A DNA stretch of 64,000 nt, taken from the NCBI GenBank assembly GCA_016208685.1, contig JACQXM010000037.1:1-64000 (forward strand), read 5' to 3'. This document shows, piece by piece, positions 41,952 through 50,805 of the stretch. How positions within the stretch are numbered: the stretch's first letter is position 1; every line of letters begins with the position of its first letter. The notes beneath the pieces are model-generated. The model ran no database searches, was not told where the DNA came from, and saw only the letters and a list, made by a program, of their open reading frames with translations. The position numbers and the translations under genes were made by a program. This DNA is from Planctomycetota bacterium (lineage in GTDB: Bacteria > Planctomycetota > Phycisphaerae > UBA1845).

Positions 41952-44381
41952 ATGCAGCTACTGATGAACCGATCGCGCACACGCCTCAACCGGCGTTGGG
42001 CGCTCGCCGTCACGGCCCTGGCAAGTCTGTCGTCTTCCCCGTTCGCCGACGCCGGCGACTGGCCGTGCTTCCGCGGACCCGGCATCAACGGCATCTCCGA
42101 CGAGAAGCTCCCCTTCGGCCCCAACGAGCCCTTCGCCCTCGACGTGGCGTGGAAGAAGCCCCTGGGCAGCGGATACTCCGGAATCGCCATCGCCGGCGAC
42201 CGACTGGTCACCATGTTCTCGGATAAGAAGTCCGATGTGGTCGTGGCCCTGGGCGCGAAGGACGGCAGCGACCTTTGGCGCTTTGAACTCGGAACGACGT
42301 ACGTGGGGCATGATGGTTCGCACACCGGACCGATCGCCACACCGGCCATTGCCGCCGGCCGCGTCTTCGCCCTCGGCCCGCGCGGCGGCCTGGTGGCGCT
42401 GAATCTGGAATCGGGGGCCGTCGTCTGGAAGATCGATCTGCTCGCGGACCTCAAGGCCAAGGAGCCGATGTACGGCTTCGGGGCCTCGCCGCTAGTGGTG
42501 GACGGCGTGCTGGTGGTGGGCGTAGGGGGAGAGACGGCTTACGCAGGGCTGGACCCGGCGACGGGCAAGGTGGTCTGGCGGGTGGGGAAGGACACGGTCC
42601 AGTATCAAACCCCGGCGCCCTTTACGTGGAAAGACCGGCCGTGCCTGCTCGCCGCGTCGGACCGGTTCCTCTACTGCCTCGATCCCAAGAGCGGTGAGTT
42701 GTTGTGGGAGAAGGAGCACGGCGGGAACGAACACGAGGCCGGTATTCTCAACCCCGTCCCCCTGGGCGGTTCGCGGGTGTTCCTGAACTCCCGGCGCGAG
42801 TCGTCGGTGTTGGTGGAACTGACGCCCGGCGATTCCGGCGTGGAGCTCAAGCAGGTCTGGGACGAGAAATCGCTGCGAACCACGTTTAACCTTTCGATCC
42901 TCCACGAGGGACATCTATTCGGCTATTGCAACCGGTTCCTCGCCTGCGTGGAACCGACCACGGCGAAACAGGTGTGGCGCTCCCGCGCGCCGGGCGATGG
43001 TTTCCTGCTGGCGGTGGACGGTCGCCTTATCGTGCTCACCAAGGAAGGCAGCGTTCACGTCGCCCAGGCGTCGCATTCGACGTACGAGGAGCTGGCCTCG
43101 GCGGCGGTGTTCGACGAACTGGCGTGGACGCCGCCCAGCTTCGCCAACGGCCACCTGTACGCACGCAGTCTGGGCGAGATCGCACGCATAGATCTTCGCG
43201 CGGCGCCTGCCGCCGCCCGGGCGCCGCGAAAGGACGAGGCTGTCCCCGGCACGCGCCTGAACGCGTTCTTGAAGGAGGTGGCGGCGACGCAGAACAAGGG
43301 GCCGGTGGTTGATGCCTTCATGGCGTCGGTCGAGAGCTTTCCGCTCATCGAGCCGCCCGACGTCGTACACTTTCTCTACCGCGGCCCGGCGTCGGACGTA
43401 GCGGTGGCGGGCGACTTCTGCGGCGCCCGGCAGGAGCGCTCTCTCCAGCGCGTCGCCGGGACCGACCTGTTCTACTACTCCACGAAACTCGACCCCCAGG
43501 CGCGGAGCAGCTACGTGTTTTTCGAGGATTTCCAGCGCAAGCCGGATCCGCGGAACTCCCGGAAGGTCACGACCGGTGTGTTCACCGAGGACATGGACCT
43601 CTCGTTCACCGACCAGCCGCTGGAGATGTCCTGGTTCGGCATGCCTCAATGGCGCATGCCGGAGCATTTGCGCGAACCGACGGGCAAGCGCGGCCGCGTT
43701 GAAACACAGGAGCTCGACGCGGGCGGGCCGGGCGGCACGCATACGATCGAGGTGTATCTGCCGCCGGGATACGACGACGGCGACACCCGATACCCCGTGC
43801 TCTTCGTTCACGGCGGTGAAGCGGCACGTCGCGAGGGACAATTCATCGAGTCGCTCGACAACCTGATCGGCAGGTCGGTTCGGCCGCTGATTGCGGTGCT
43901 GCTGCGCGGCGGGTCGATGGGCCAGCCGCAGTACGCCGAGGTGTTCGGAAAGACGCTTATCCCCTTTGTGGACGGCAAGTACCGCACCATCGCCAAGCCC
44001 GAGGCGCGGGCGAATTTCGGGGCCGGGTTCTCGGCGTTCGACGCCACGCTCTGCACCTTCAAGAACCCCGGCACGGTAGGCAAGCTGGCGCTGCAATCCC
44101 TGTTCATGTTTGAGTTTCTGCGCGCCGGATTGGGGCCGCTGCCGCCGGCGTCGGAGCTGCCGCTGGCCGTTCACCTCGAGTGGGGCCGGTACGACCTGCA
44201 CAATCCGCACGAGGCCTGGGACATCCGCAGGAGCGATGAGGAGTTCGTTCGGGAGCTGCGTGACAAGGGCTACACGGTTTCCGGCGGCGAGGTGATCGAC
44301 GGCACGGGCTGGCCGGCGTGGCGCAATCGCACCGACGTCATCCTCCAGACCCTGTTCCCGCTTGACTCCAAGTCCCCATAG
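41952..44381 (+). CDS. PQQ-like beta-propeller protein fused to a putative esterase
   Basis: 809 residues; ATG 41952 follows CGGAGG. A signal peptide ends near SPFADA. Residues about 30-430 are PQQ-type propeller blades (DLWRFELGTTYVG, AVVWKIDLLADLKA, LLWEKEHGG, QVWRSRAPGDG). Residues about 480-560 resemble a glycogen-debranching/CBM48-like beta module (DVAVAGDFCGARQER). Residues about 585-800 are an alpha/beta hydrolase of the enterochelin-esterase type: HTIEVYLPPGYDDGDTRYPV, VLFVHGG, LIAVLLRGG and a probable nucleophile in GAGFSAFDATL, which departs from the usual GxSxGG. A secreted hydrolase is likely; substrate unknown. The gene stands alone, followed by family B repeats. Confidence 0.75.
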   Translation: MQLLMNRSRTRLNRRWALAVTALASLSSSPFADAGDWPCFRGPGINGISDEKLPFGPNEPFALDVAWKKPLGSGYSGIAIAGDRLVTMFSDKKSDVVVALGAKDGSDLWRFELGTTYVGHDGSHTGPIATPAIAAGRVFALGPRGGLVALNLESGAVVWKIDLLADLKAKEPMYGFGASPLVVDGVLVVGVGGETAYAGLDPATGKVVWRVGKDTVQYQTPAPFTWKDRPCLLAASDRFLYCLDPKSGELLWEKEHGGNEHEAGILNPVPLGGSRVFLNSRRESSVLVELTPGDSGVELKQVWDEKSLRTTFNLSILHEGHLFGYCNRFLACVEPTTAKQVWRSRAPGDGFLLAVDGRLIVLTKEGSVHVAQASHSTYEELASAAVFDELAWTPPSFANGHLYARSLGEIARIDLRAAPAAARAPRKDEAVPGTRLNAFLKEVAATQNKGPVVDAFMASVESFPLIEPPDVVHFLYRGPASDVAVAGDFCGARQERSLQRVAGTDLFYYSTKLDPQARSSYVFFEDFQRKPDPRNSRKVTTGVFTEDMDLSFTDQPLEMSWFGMPQWRMPEHLREPTGKRGRVETQELDAGGPGGTHTIEVYLPPGYDDGDTRYPVLFVHGGEAARREGQFIESLDNLIGRSVRPLIAVLLRGGSMGQPQYAEVFGKTLIPFVDGKYRTIAKPEARANFGAGFSAFDATLCTFKNPGTVGKLALQSLFMFEFLRAGLGPLPPASELPLAVHLEWGRYDLHNPHEAWDIRRSDEEFVRELRDKGYTVSGGEVIDGTGWPAWRNRTDVILQTLFPLDSKSP

Positions 44382-44410
44382 CGGCCCGTGGCGAAACGCG
44401 GTCTGCGCGA

Positions 44411-44482
44411 CGTGGCACGGGCATCCTGCCCGTGAAACCACGGGCCGGAAGCACATGCCACGAGTTCTGCCACAGGCTTATA
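44411..44482. repeat. Dispersed repeat, family B, copy 3
   Basis: GTGGCACGGGCATCCTGCCC, GTGAAACCACGGGCCGGAAG, then CACATGCCACGAGTTCTGC. The first hairpin, CACGGGCA-TCC-TGCCCGTG, is perfect. Confidence 0.75.
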
Positions 44483-44511
44483 GCGGCTGCGGCGATTGTC
44501 CTGGTGCAGAC

Positions 44512-44575
44512 CGTGGCGCGGACAACCGGCCCGTGAAATCACGAGCTGGGAACTTACGCCGGGAGTTTCGCCATC
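44512..44575. repeat. Dispersed repeat, family B, degenerate copy 4
   Basis: GTGGCGCGGACAACCGGCCC, GTGAAATCACGAGCTGGGAA, CTTACGCCGGGAGTTTCGCC. Same order as copy 3, 100 bp downstream of it, with many changes. Confidence 0.5.
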
Positions 44576-44780
44576 GGCGGATGGGCGCCGGCCCCGCGCG
44601 AGCGGTCGGGCACTGCAACGCTCGTCACTGGTATCTCGCGCTGTCGCGGCCCGGCGGATGGTGGGCCCGCGCAGATCCCGGGATGACCGGGTGCGATGAT
44701 GCGCTCAGCGCCGCGGCGCGTCGACAAGGGGCGCATCGCCTCCGACCCCGCGCCGCGAGCCTGCCACAGGAAAAAAGGCG

Positions 44781-44810
44781 TTGAATCCTGGGCCGTAAGT
44801 GTGGTATGAT
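44781..44810 (+). promoter_or_regulatory. Promoter of the tail-fibre-like and metalloprotease genes
   Basis: TTGAAT (44781-44786), 18-nt spacer, TATGAT (44805-44810). The leader to ATG 44994 is about 177 nt. Confidence 0.6.
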
Positions 44811-44993
44811 CGCCGTCCGGGTCGGAACCGGGTTCAAACAACGGCCAAGCGCGGCGGATCGGGATCATGCGAGCGATCGCACTGTACCCCGGTGCCGCCG
44901 GCGCGACCCGCGGAGTCGGGCTGACGGCACGGGTGTAGCCTGAGCGTCTCGGGCGCACTGCGGCGCCGGATTGCGTACAAGGGGAACGGCACG

Positions 44994-46643
44994 ATGTGGA
45001 TGGAGAGGTTGTGGGCGGCGGCAGTCGTGTTGTCTTTGGCGAGCGGGACGGCGTCGGCCGCGATTCCCGTCGCCAGCGTCATCACCTACCAGGGCCAGCT
45101 CAAGGAGAACGGCATCCCGGCGAACGGAGTGTACGACTTTGAGTTCCAGCTCTGGGACTCGGCCGGAGGAGGCTCGGCGCTGTTGCCGTTAGTGGCCAAA
45201 AGCAACGTCGATGTGCAGAACGGGTTGTTCTCCGTCGACCTCGACTTCGGCGCCGCGGTGTACAACGGGCAGGCGCGCTGGCTGGAGGTCAAGGCCAAGC
45301 CCGATGCCGCGGGAGGGTTCACCACACTAGTGCCGCGGCAGGCGCTCAATCCAGCGCCCTACGCCTTGTACGCGTTGAACCCCGCATCGGGCGGGGGGAC
45401 GCTGGATCAGGCCTACGACTTCGGCGGGCCGGGCGCCGGGCGGACGATCACGGCTGATTCGGGCGCGGTGAACATCGCCGGTGCCGGCGGGCTGACGGTT
45501 TCCGCCAACATCGGGGTGGGCACGGTAGCGCCCCAGTGGGACGTGCACGCCTACGGGTCCTCGACCCTCGTCATCGGCGGACAGCCCACCCCCACCACCA
45601 TCGGGGCGCAGAACAACTTCTTGAACCCCTTCGGCGGCACCAACACGCCGCGCTGGGGGTACCTCGCCGTTGATTCCGACAACTACTTCATTCGCAACGC
45701 CAGCGCGGACGTGCACTTTGCCACCGAGGCCACCATGAACTCGGATGCCGTCAGCACGCAGATGACACTCAGTAGCGCCGGTAACCTGGGCATCGGCACC
45801 ATCACGCCGGCCGTCAAGCTGCATGTCGAGGGCGGTTCGGACACCGGGCCCGCAAGCGGCGGGTTCCTGGTCCTCGGCGCGGCGAACAGCGGAAACGTAT
45901 CGTTCGACAACAACGAGATTCAGGCGCGGAACAACGGCGCGGCGAGCACGCTGTACATCAACCACGAAGGTGGCGATATCGCGCTTGCCGCCGCCTCCAC
46001 GGGTGAAAACGTGGGCATCGGCACGCAGAATCCCGCCACCAAGCTGCACGTGCTCACCAGTTCGACGGCGACGTCCGCGACCATCAGCAACTTCGGCGGC
46101 GGAACGGCACTGCTCATCTCCAAGATCGGCGGCACGGCCCCGGCGCTCACCATCCTGGACACCGGCACGGGGATTTCGCTTGACGTCGCCGGCAAGGCGC
46201 GGGTCGAAGTGCTCGAAGTCCTCGGCGCCGACATCGCCGAGCGCTTCCCGGTCAGCGACGAGGGCAAGCCGGAGCCCGGCACGGTAATGGCCATCGATCC
46301 CGCCCACCCGGGCAAACTGTGCGTCTGCGAAGGGGCGTATAACCGCCGCGTCGCGGGCATTGTCAGCGGCGCCAACGACCTGCCTGCGGGTGCCATCATG
46401 GGGCACACGAGCAAGGACATGGAGGAGGCGCCGGCGATCGCGCTGACCGGCCGCGTCTGGGTCCAATGCGATCGCAGCGGCGGCGGAATCGAACCCGGCG
46501 ACCTGCTCACGACCTCGGACCGCCGGGGCCACGCCATGAAGGTGAGCGACTACGCCAGGGCCCAGGGCGCGATCATCGGGAAGGCGATGACGCCGCTGGA
46601 GGGTGAGACGGGCATGGTGCTGGTTCTGGTGAGCTTGCAGTAG
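44994..46643 (+). CDS. Secreted tail-fibre-like surface protein
   Basis: 549 residues; ATG 44994 follows AAGGGGAACGGCACG. A signal peptide ends near GTASA. Residues about 25-130 (VITYQGQLKENGIPANGVYD, FEFQLWDSA, RWLEVKAKPDA) are typical of bacterial proteins with fibre-like domains. Repeated NxGIGTxxPxxKLHV elements follow (NLGIGTITPAVKLHVEGG, NVGIGTQNPATKLHVLTS), as in phage tail fibres. The C-terminal part (residues about 400-549) is a compact, tail-fibre-like domain: ADIAERFPVSDEGKPEPGTV, GIEPGDLLTTSDRRGHAMKV. It has no endosialidase chaperone motif that I can see. Probably a surface or extracellular protein. A metalloprotease gene begins 34 bp downstream, likely in the same transcript. 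Confidence 0.75.
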   Translation: MWMERLWAAAVVLSLASGTASAAIPVASVITYQGQLKENGIPANGVYDFEFQLWDSAGGGSALLPLVAKSNVDVQNGLFSVDLDFGAAVYNGQARWLEVKAKPDAAGGFTTLVPRQALNPAPYALYALNPASGGGTLDQAYDFGGPGAGRTITADSGAVNIAGAGGLTVSANIGVGTVAPQWDVHAYGSSTLVIGGQPTPTTIGAQNNFLNPFGGTNTPRWGYLAVDSDNYFIRNASADVHFATEATMNSDAVSTQMTLSSAGNLGIGTITPAVKLHVEGGSDTGPASGGFLVLGAANSGNVSFDNNEIQARNNGAASTLYINHEGGDIALAAASTGENVGIGTQNPATKLHVLTSSTATSATISNFGGGTALLISKIGGTAPALTILDTGTGISLDVAGKARVEVLEVLGADIAERFPVSDEGKPEPGTVMAIDPAHPGKLCVCEGAYNRRVAGIVSGANDLPAGAIMGHTSKDMEEAPAIALTGRVWVQCDRSGGGIEPGDLLTTSDRRGHAMKVSDYARAQGAIIGKAMTPLEGETGMVLVLVSLQ

Positions 46644-46677
46644 AGCCGGCCGCGGCGCGAAGGAAGGAGCGACAACG

Positions 46678-48216
46678 ATGAGATTTCACTGGCCGGCGGC
46701 TTTCGGCATGGCGTTGAGTCTGGGCACGCCGGCGTGGGCTGCCCCGCAGCCCGCGATTCGGTTCGTGACCCCGGCGGATATCGCGGCGCGCCCCGCGGCG
46801 CCTTATCCCGCCGCCGTGGAAACGCGCGCGGTGGACCTGGACCTGACGGCGCTTGCCGCGGCCGAACCGGACTCGGTCCTCGAGCTGGCGATGGAGCCGG
46901 GCGTTGTGTACGGGGGCGTGGTGGACACCGTGGAGCAGCGGTCCGGGACGCAGTTCTCGCTTCGCGGCCACCTGGAAGATGATCCCGACGGCTACTTCTT
47001 CCTCGTGGTGCACGAGGATGTGGCCGTGGGCATGATGATGTCGGTCGCGGACGGCGCGTCGTATCGCATCAACTACAGCGGCGCGGGCTTCCACACCATC
47101 TCGCGCATCGACCCTTCGCGGTACGGCGAGTGCGGCATCGGGCGGGCGGCGGGCGCCGGAGTGGTGCCCGGCGGTGTGGCGCTTCACGCCGATTCCGGCG
47201 ACCCGGCGGAAGCGCAGGCGGACGTGGACGCCGAGGACGAGCCGGCGCCGGACGCGGTCTTCGCGCCCGACAGTTGCGTCTCGCCGTACATCGCCTATGA
47301 CGCCATCATTGTGTACAGCGACAACTCCCGTGTCGCCGCGGGCGGAACCAGCGCCATCCGGGCCGAGGTGCAGATGGCCGTCGACGTTGCCAACCAGGCG
47401 TACGATAACAGCAACATCTCCATCCGCGTCCGGCTGGTGTACACCGCGGAGGTCAACTACGACGAAAGCGGCACCTATGACGACCACCTGGACCGGTTGA
47501 CCGATTCCGGGGATGGCATCCTCGATTCGCTTCATTCCACGCGGAACTCGTACGGGGCGGACACCGTGAGCCTGCTGGTGGACGACACGGATCCTCAGCC
47601 GGACGGCACGAGCACCGCCGGTCTGGCGTGGTGCTCCGTGAATTCCGGCAGCGCCTTTTCCATCGTCAACTGGTCGGCGGCCGCCGGCAACTTCAGCTAC
47701 CCGCACGAGGTCGGGCATAACCAGGGCTGCGATCATGACCGCGATAACGGCGCCGTCGGTTGCGGGGAGTACTCGTACTCCTTCGGCCATCGCTTCACGG
47801 GCGACAGCTTCCAGTTGTGGCGGACGGTGATGGCATACCGGCCGGGCACGCGCATCCCCTACTTCTCCAACCCCAACGTTTCCTTCGACGGAGAGCCCAC
47901 CGGCGTTCCGGCGGGGCAGTCGGACTCGGCCTACAACGCCGCCACCATCAACAACACGGACTCCACCTTCCAGAACTACCGCGTTCCGCGCTTCGACGTG
48001 TGGGTACAGGCGGGGTATGGCGGCACGCCGCTGGGCACGTACCAGAACCCGCAGCCGACGATTCCTACGGCCCTGGCGCAGTTGTACAGCGGCGGTTCGC
48101 CGCAGACCGAGCGGACCATCTGGCTCAAGCCCGGAACGCACCATCCCTCGGGGATCACCCTCAGCAGCCCGGCGGTTTTTCGCGCCTGCGGCGGTACGGC
48201 CGCCATCGGCCAGTAG
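46678..48216 (+). CDS. Secreted zinc metalloprotease of the M12B/reprolysin type
   Basis: 512 residues; ATG 46678 follows GGAAGGAGCGACAACG. A signal peptide ends near TPAWA. Residues about 80-150 resemble a propeptide. The catalytic part has YPHEVGHNQGCDHDRDN (HExxHxxGxxHD) at about residues 341-352 and the downstream Met-turn VMAYRPGTRIPYFSNPNV. A C-terminal part (TIWLKPGTHHPSGITLSSP) looks like the start of a beta-helix and ends at a stop soon after. The zinc site is complete, so an active protease is likely. Upstream neighbour (34 bp) suggests co-expression. Confidence 0.85.
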   Translation: MRFHWPAAFGMALSLGTPAWAAPQPAIRFVTPADIAARPAAPYPAAVETRAVDLDLTALAAAEPDSVLELAMEPGVVYGGVVDTVEQRSGTQFSLRGHLEDDPDGYFFLVVHEDVAVGMMMSVADGASYRINYSGAGFHTISRIDPSRYGECGIGRAAGAGVVPGGVALHADSGDPAEAQADVDAEDEPAPDAVFAPDSCVSPYIAYDAIIVYSDNSRVAAGGTSAIRAEVQMAVDVANQAYDNSNISIRVRLVYTAEVNYDESGTYDDHLDRLTDSGDGILDSLHSTRNSYGADTVSLLVDDTDPQPDGTSTAGLAWCSVNSGSAFSIVNWSAAAGNFSYPHEVGHNQGCDHDRDNGAVGCGEYSYSFGHRFTGDSFQLWRTVMAYRPGTRIPYFSNPNVSFDGEPTGVPAGQSDSAYNAATINNTDSTFQNYRVPRFDVWVQAGYGGTPLGTYQNPQPTIPTALAQLYSGGSPQTERTIWLKPGTHHPSGITLSSPAVFRACGGTAAIGQ

Positions 48217-48669
48217 CCGGTCGCGGCGTGCGTGGCGGCTTGGCCTTCCAGGCCATGATTCGGACCAGATCCGGGTTGGGTTCAGACCCGATTCGGCGCG
48301 CCTGATTGGGCGCGGCAGGAGGCGCGCCGCCACCTTGCAGGCGCGCCTCGCCCGTGCACCGGATCTTGCCTTCGTTCGAGCGGTACCAAAAGAACGCCCT
48401 TCAACACAGCTCGTGGGTTCAGGAGAACCCGCTCGAACCTCCGGGAGCCCGTACGCAGGCCGCGTTACCCGTCGGCGGCAGAGAGGGCGTTACCATGCGC
48501 TTGTTCCGGGGCGAGCACTCGGGGTTCTCGTAGGTGGGTAGCCCGTCGCCGGAATTGCGCAGAACTTCGATCGAGCCTCGGCGACCAGCATTCACCGGGA
48601 TCCGAGTCGGCGGCTTACCACAGTAGCGACCTGCCGCGCGGCACCATCCATAGATCTCCGCGACCCGGT
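48217..48669. other. Intergenic region with a GC hairpin
   Basis: 453 bp between convergent genes. GAGGCGCGCC (48319-48328) and GGCGCGCCTC (48340-48349) form a 10-bp stem with an 11-nt loop, lacking a T-run; it may end one of the transcripts. No gene seen. Confidence 0.4.
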
Positions 48670-50733
48670 TCACGGGGCGACCTGGGCAGTGGCAGCCAGT
48701 ATGCCGGACGTCGCCACCAGCGCAGGAATCTCCGCGCGCGTGATCGAATGGATTGCCGGCGGCACTGCCCCGGCAGAGCTGTCCACGATGATCACTGAGA
48801 CCTCGAATCTGTCGCCATTCCCGGCGGGGAACTCCTGGCTTCCCAATTGCGCCGCGGCCGTCCACGCTCCCTGTTCGTCCACCGACGCGGGCGATGCCTG
48901 GACGAACCTGGCCCCCGCCGAGGGGTCAGTCGGGTTGATGACCACGCGGATCGCCAGCGACTCGGCGCCCGCGACGCCTGCGCTTCGTCCACTTACCTCA
49001 AAGACGCAAGGATCACCGGTTTCGCACGAGTACTGCGAATCCGGTGGCACGTCGATCTCCACCCACGGCGCGTCGGCACGTGGATGTCCCGACAGCCCAC
49101 CCTCAGTTGGTACGTCCCAGAAGGGATTTACGCCCCGAAAACCAAGAATCGCCCATGCAGTCGGCGCGACGGCGGGCGTGTTGAAATACGAGAAGTTGAA
49201 GCCGGTGTCCAAAGTGCCGCAGGCAGCGACGATACCCAATCCGTCGGTATGCGGTGCCGCCGACTGCACCGCTGCCAGCACAACCTCGGGCGCACACTCC
49301 TGCAACCGGGGATCGCCGAGCATATCGGCAGCCGCTGCCGCCACCCACACATGCGCCAGTCCCTCGAACCAGACTTCCGAGGTATCAGCATCGGAAGAGG
49401 GCGGACCGCATACGTTCACGCCATCCAGAGTCGGACAACTACCGGCCGTCACCCATAAATTGGCCAAAAGCCACTCCAGGCTCCGCGTCCACTTGGCACC
49501 CCCGAGAGACAGCAGCGGCCAGGTTTGCGTGTCCTCCGGGACCGGGAAGGTGTTGATGCTCAGCCCCAGATTCGTCGTGCCGGTCCAGGACCTGCCGGTG
49601 GCCGGGTCGAACATGCACTCCACGAAGATCCGGGCATCCGCAGCGGCGCTACGGAATCGCTCAGCGGCTGCCTCGTCGCCCCTGGCGGCGAGCACATCGG
49701 CCAGGCGCGAGAAGGCGGCGTACGCGTCCGTATTGTGTTCCGTGCTCACCAGGGTGCTACCGGGAAACAGCACGAACCCTCCGCAGCCTTCGGAGTTCGC
49801 CTGATTTCGAACGAACTCGGCAGCCGCTTCGGTGGCCACAAGATAATCGGCAGCGCGATCGGGGTCGGTGGTCTGCCAGAAATCGTATCCCTTCAACAGG
49901 GCAAGCACCGCCCACATCTGGTTACCGGTTCCGAAGTCCGGCGTGGGAATGTCCTGCCCGGTGACTGCGTTTATGGCGTCGGGAAAGGCGCCGGTGTCTT
50001 TCTGAACCGCAAGCATGCCGTCGAGAATCCTGCCGGCGCGCTCCACATCCGCATCTCCCCTTCGCGCAAAGTACGCAAGCGCCGCCAGCGCGTTGTCATA
50101 AAGAAACCCAGGGTTGTCCACCAGGAAGGCCTTGAAGTCATCAGGAAGATCGTCGTGCAAATCGAACGATGGAAGGAACCCGGTGGTATCGTTCTGGCGA
50201 TCGTCCAGGAACCTGAACAATCGTGACATAACCGTGGCCTCGCAAACCAAGGTGATGGCAATAGTGGTGGAATCGCTGGCGACCACAAATCCGGGAACCG
50301 CCTCGATGTTCATGAACGGCCCGATGGGGGCATCCCCGTCGCTCACGTCCACGATGATCGCCCGAAGTTCGAACCGGCCGCCTTCCTGCAACGGGAATTC
50401 GGCGCTGCCCAGTTGGGCCGCGGAGCTCCAGGTGAGGCCGGCGGTGGTCGCCGGAGTCTGCTGAACGAAGTAGCCGACCGCCGGCGTTACAAGCGGCTTG
50501 ACGGCCACATAAACAACGTGCGCCCTGGGCAGCGACGGCCTGAACTCCCCGGTGGCCGCGACAATGCACACGTCGTCGACGGCGCAGCAGACCTCGCCCC
50601 CGTTTGGCGGCGTTTCTAGGGATACGCTCGGCGGACGATGTCGGCACCCAGAAACCGTCAGGCCGGTCGTTGACCCCAAGAGTACAACACCTACGAAGGT
50701 GATAGCGTGGCTAGAAGATATTCGCAATTGCAT
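48670..50733 (-). CDS. Lipoprotein with glycosidase-like barrel and duplicated flanking modules
   Basis: 687 residues; I start at ATG 50733, which has GGAG 9 nt upstream, rather than the ATG five codons earlier. A lipobox (LTVSGC) follows a hydrophobic helix, so the protein should be lipid-anchored. Residues about 30-135 (VSLETPPNGGEVC, VVYVAVKPLVTPAVGYFVQQ) and about 560-687 (VEIDVPPDSQYSC, AIRVVINPTDPSAG) are two copies of the same beta-module. Between them a helical barrel-like region (FLYDNALAALAYFARRGDAD, AFPDAINAVTG, HNTDAYAAFSRLADVLAARG) looks like an alpha/alpha toroid found in glycosidases and terpenoid cyclases; no catalytic residues assigned. Substrate unknown. Confidence 0.65.
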   Translation of the reverse strand: MQLRISSSHAITFVGVVLLGSTTGLTVSGCRHRPPSVSLETPPNGGEVCCAVDDVCIVAATGEFRPSLPRAHVVYVAVKPLVTPAVGYFVQQTPATTAGLTWSSAAQLGSAEFPLQEGGRFELRAIIVDVSDGDAPIGPFMNIEAVPGFVVASDSTTIAITLVCEATVMSRLFRFLDDRQNDTTGFLPSFDLHDDLPDDFKAFLVDNPGFLYDNALAALAYFARRGDADVERAGRILDGMLAVQKDTGAFPDAINAVTGQDIPTPDFGTGNQMWAVLALLKGYDFWQTTDPDRAADYLVATEAAAEFVRNQANSEGCGGFVLFPGSTLVSTEHNTDAYAAFSRLADVLAARGDEAAAERFRSAAADARIFVECMFDPATGRSWTGTTNLGLSINTFPVPEDTQTWPLLSLGGAKWTRSLEWLLANLWVTAGSCPTLDGVNVCGPPSSDADTSEVWFEGLAHVWVAAAAADMLGDPRLQECAPEVVLAAVQSAAPHTDGLGIVAACGTLDTGFNFSYFNTPAVAPTAWAILGFRGVNPFWDVPTEGGLSGHPRADAPWVEIDVPPDSQYSCETGDPCVFEVSGRSAGVAGAESLAIRVVINPTDPSAGARFVQASPASVDEQGAWTAAAQLGSQEFPAGNGDRFEVSVIIVDSSAGAVPPAIHSITRAEIPALVATSGILAATAQVAP

Positions 50734-50805
50734 TGTCCAATTCTCCATTGCTGAACAGTTAAACGACTAGGCGTCTATCGCGACAATGCGGCGGTGTCGC
50801 CTCCA

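Larger units (their letters stand above)
44382..44780. other. Intergenic region with two family B repeats
   Basis: About 400 bp without a gene. Holds copies 3 and 4 of family B; the rest shows no structure that I can name. Confidence 0.5.

Noticed and set aside
42915-44456. Minus-strand frame of 513 codons
   Set aside because: Antisense of the propeller-esterase gene, with no recognisable domain.
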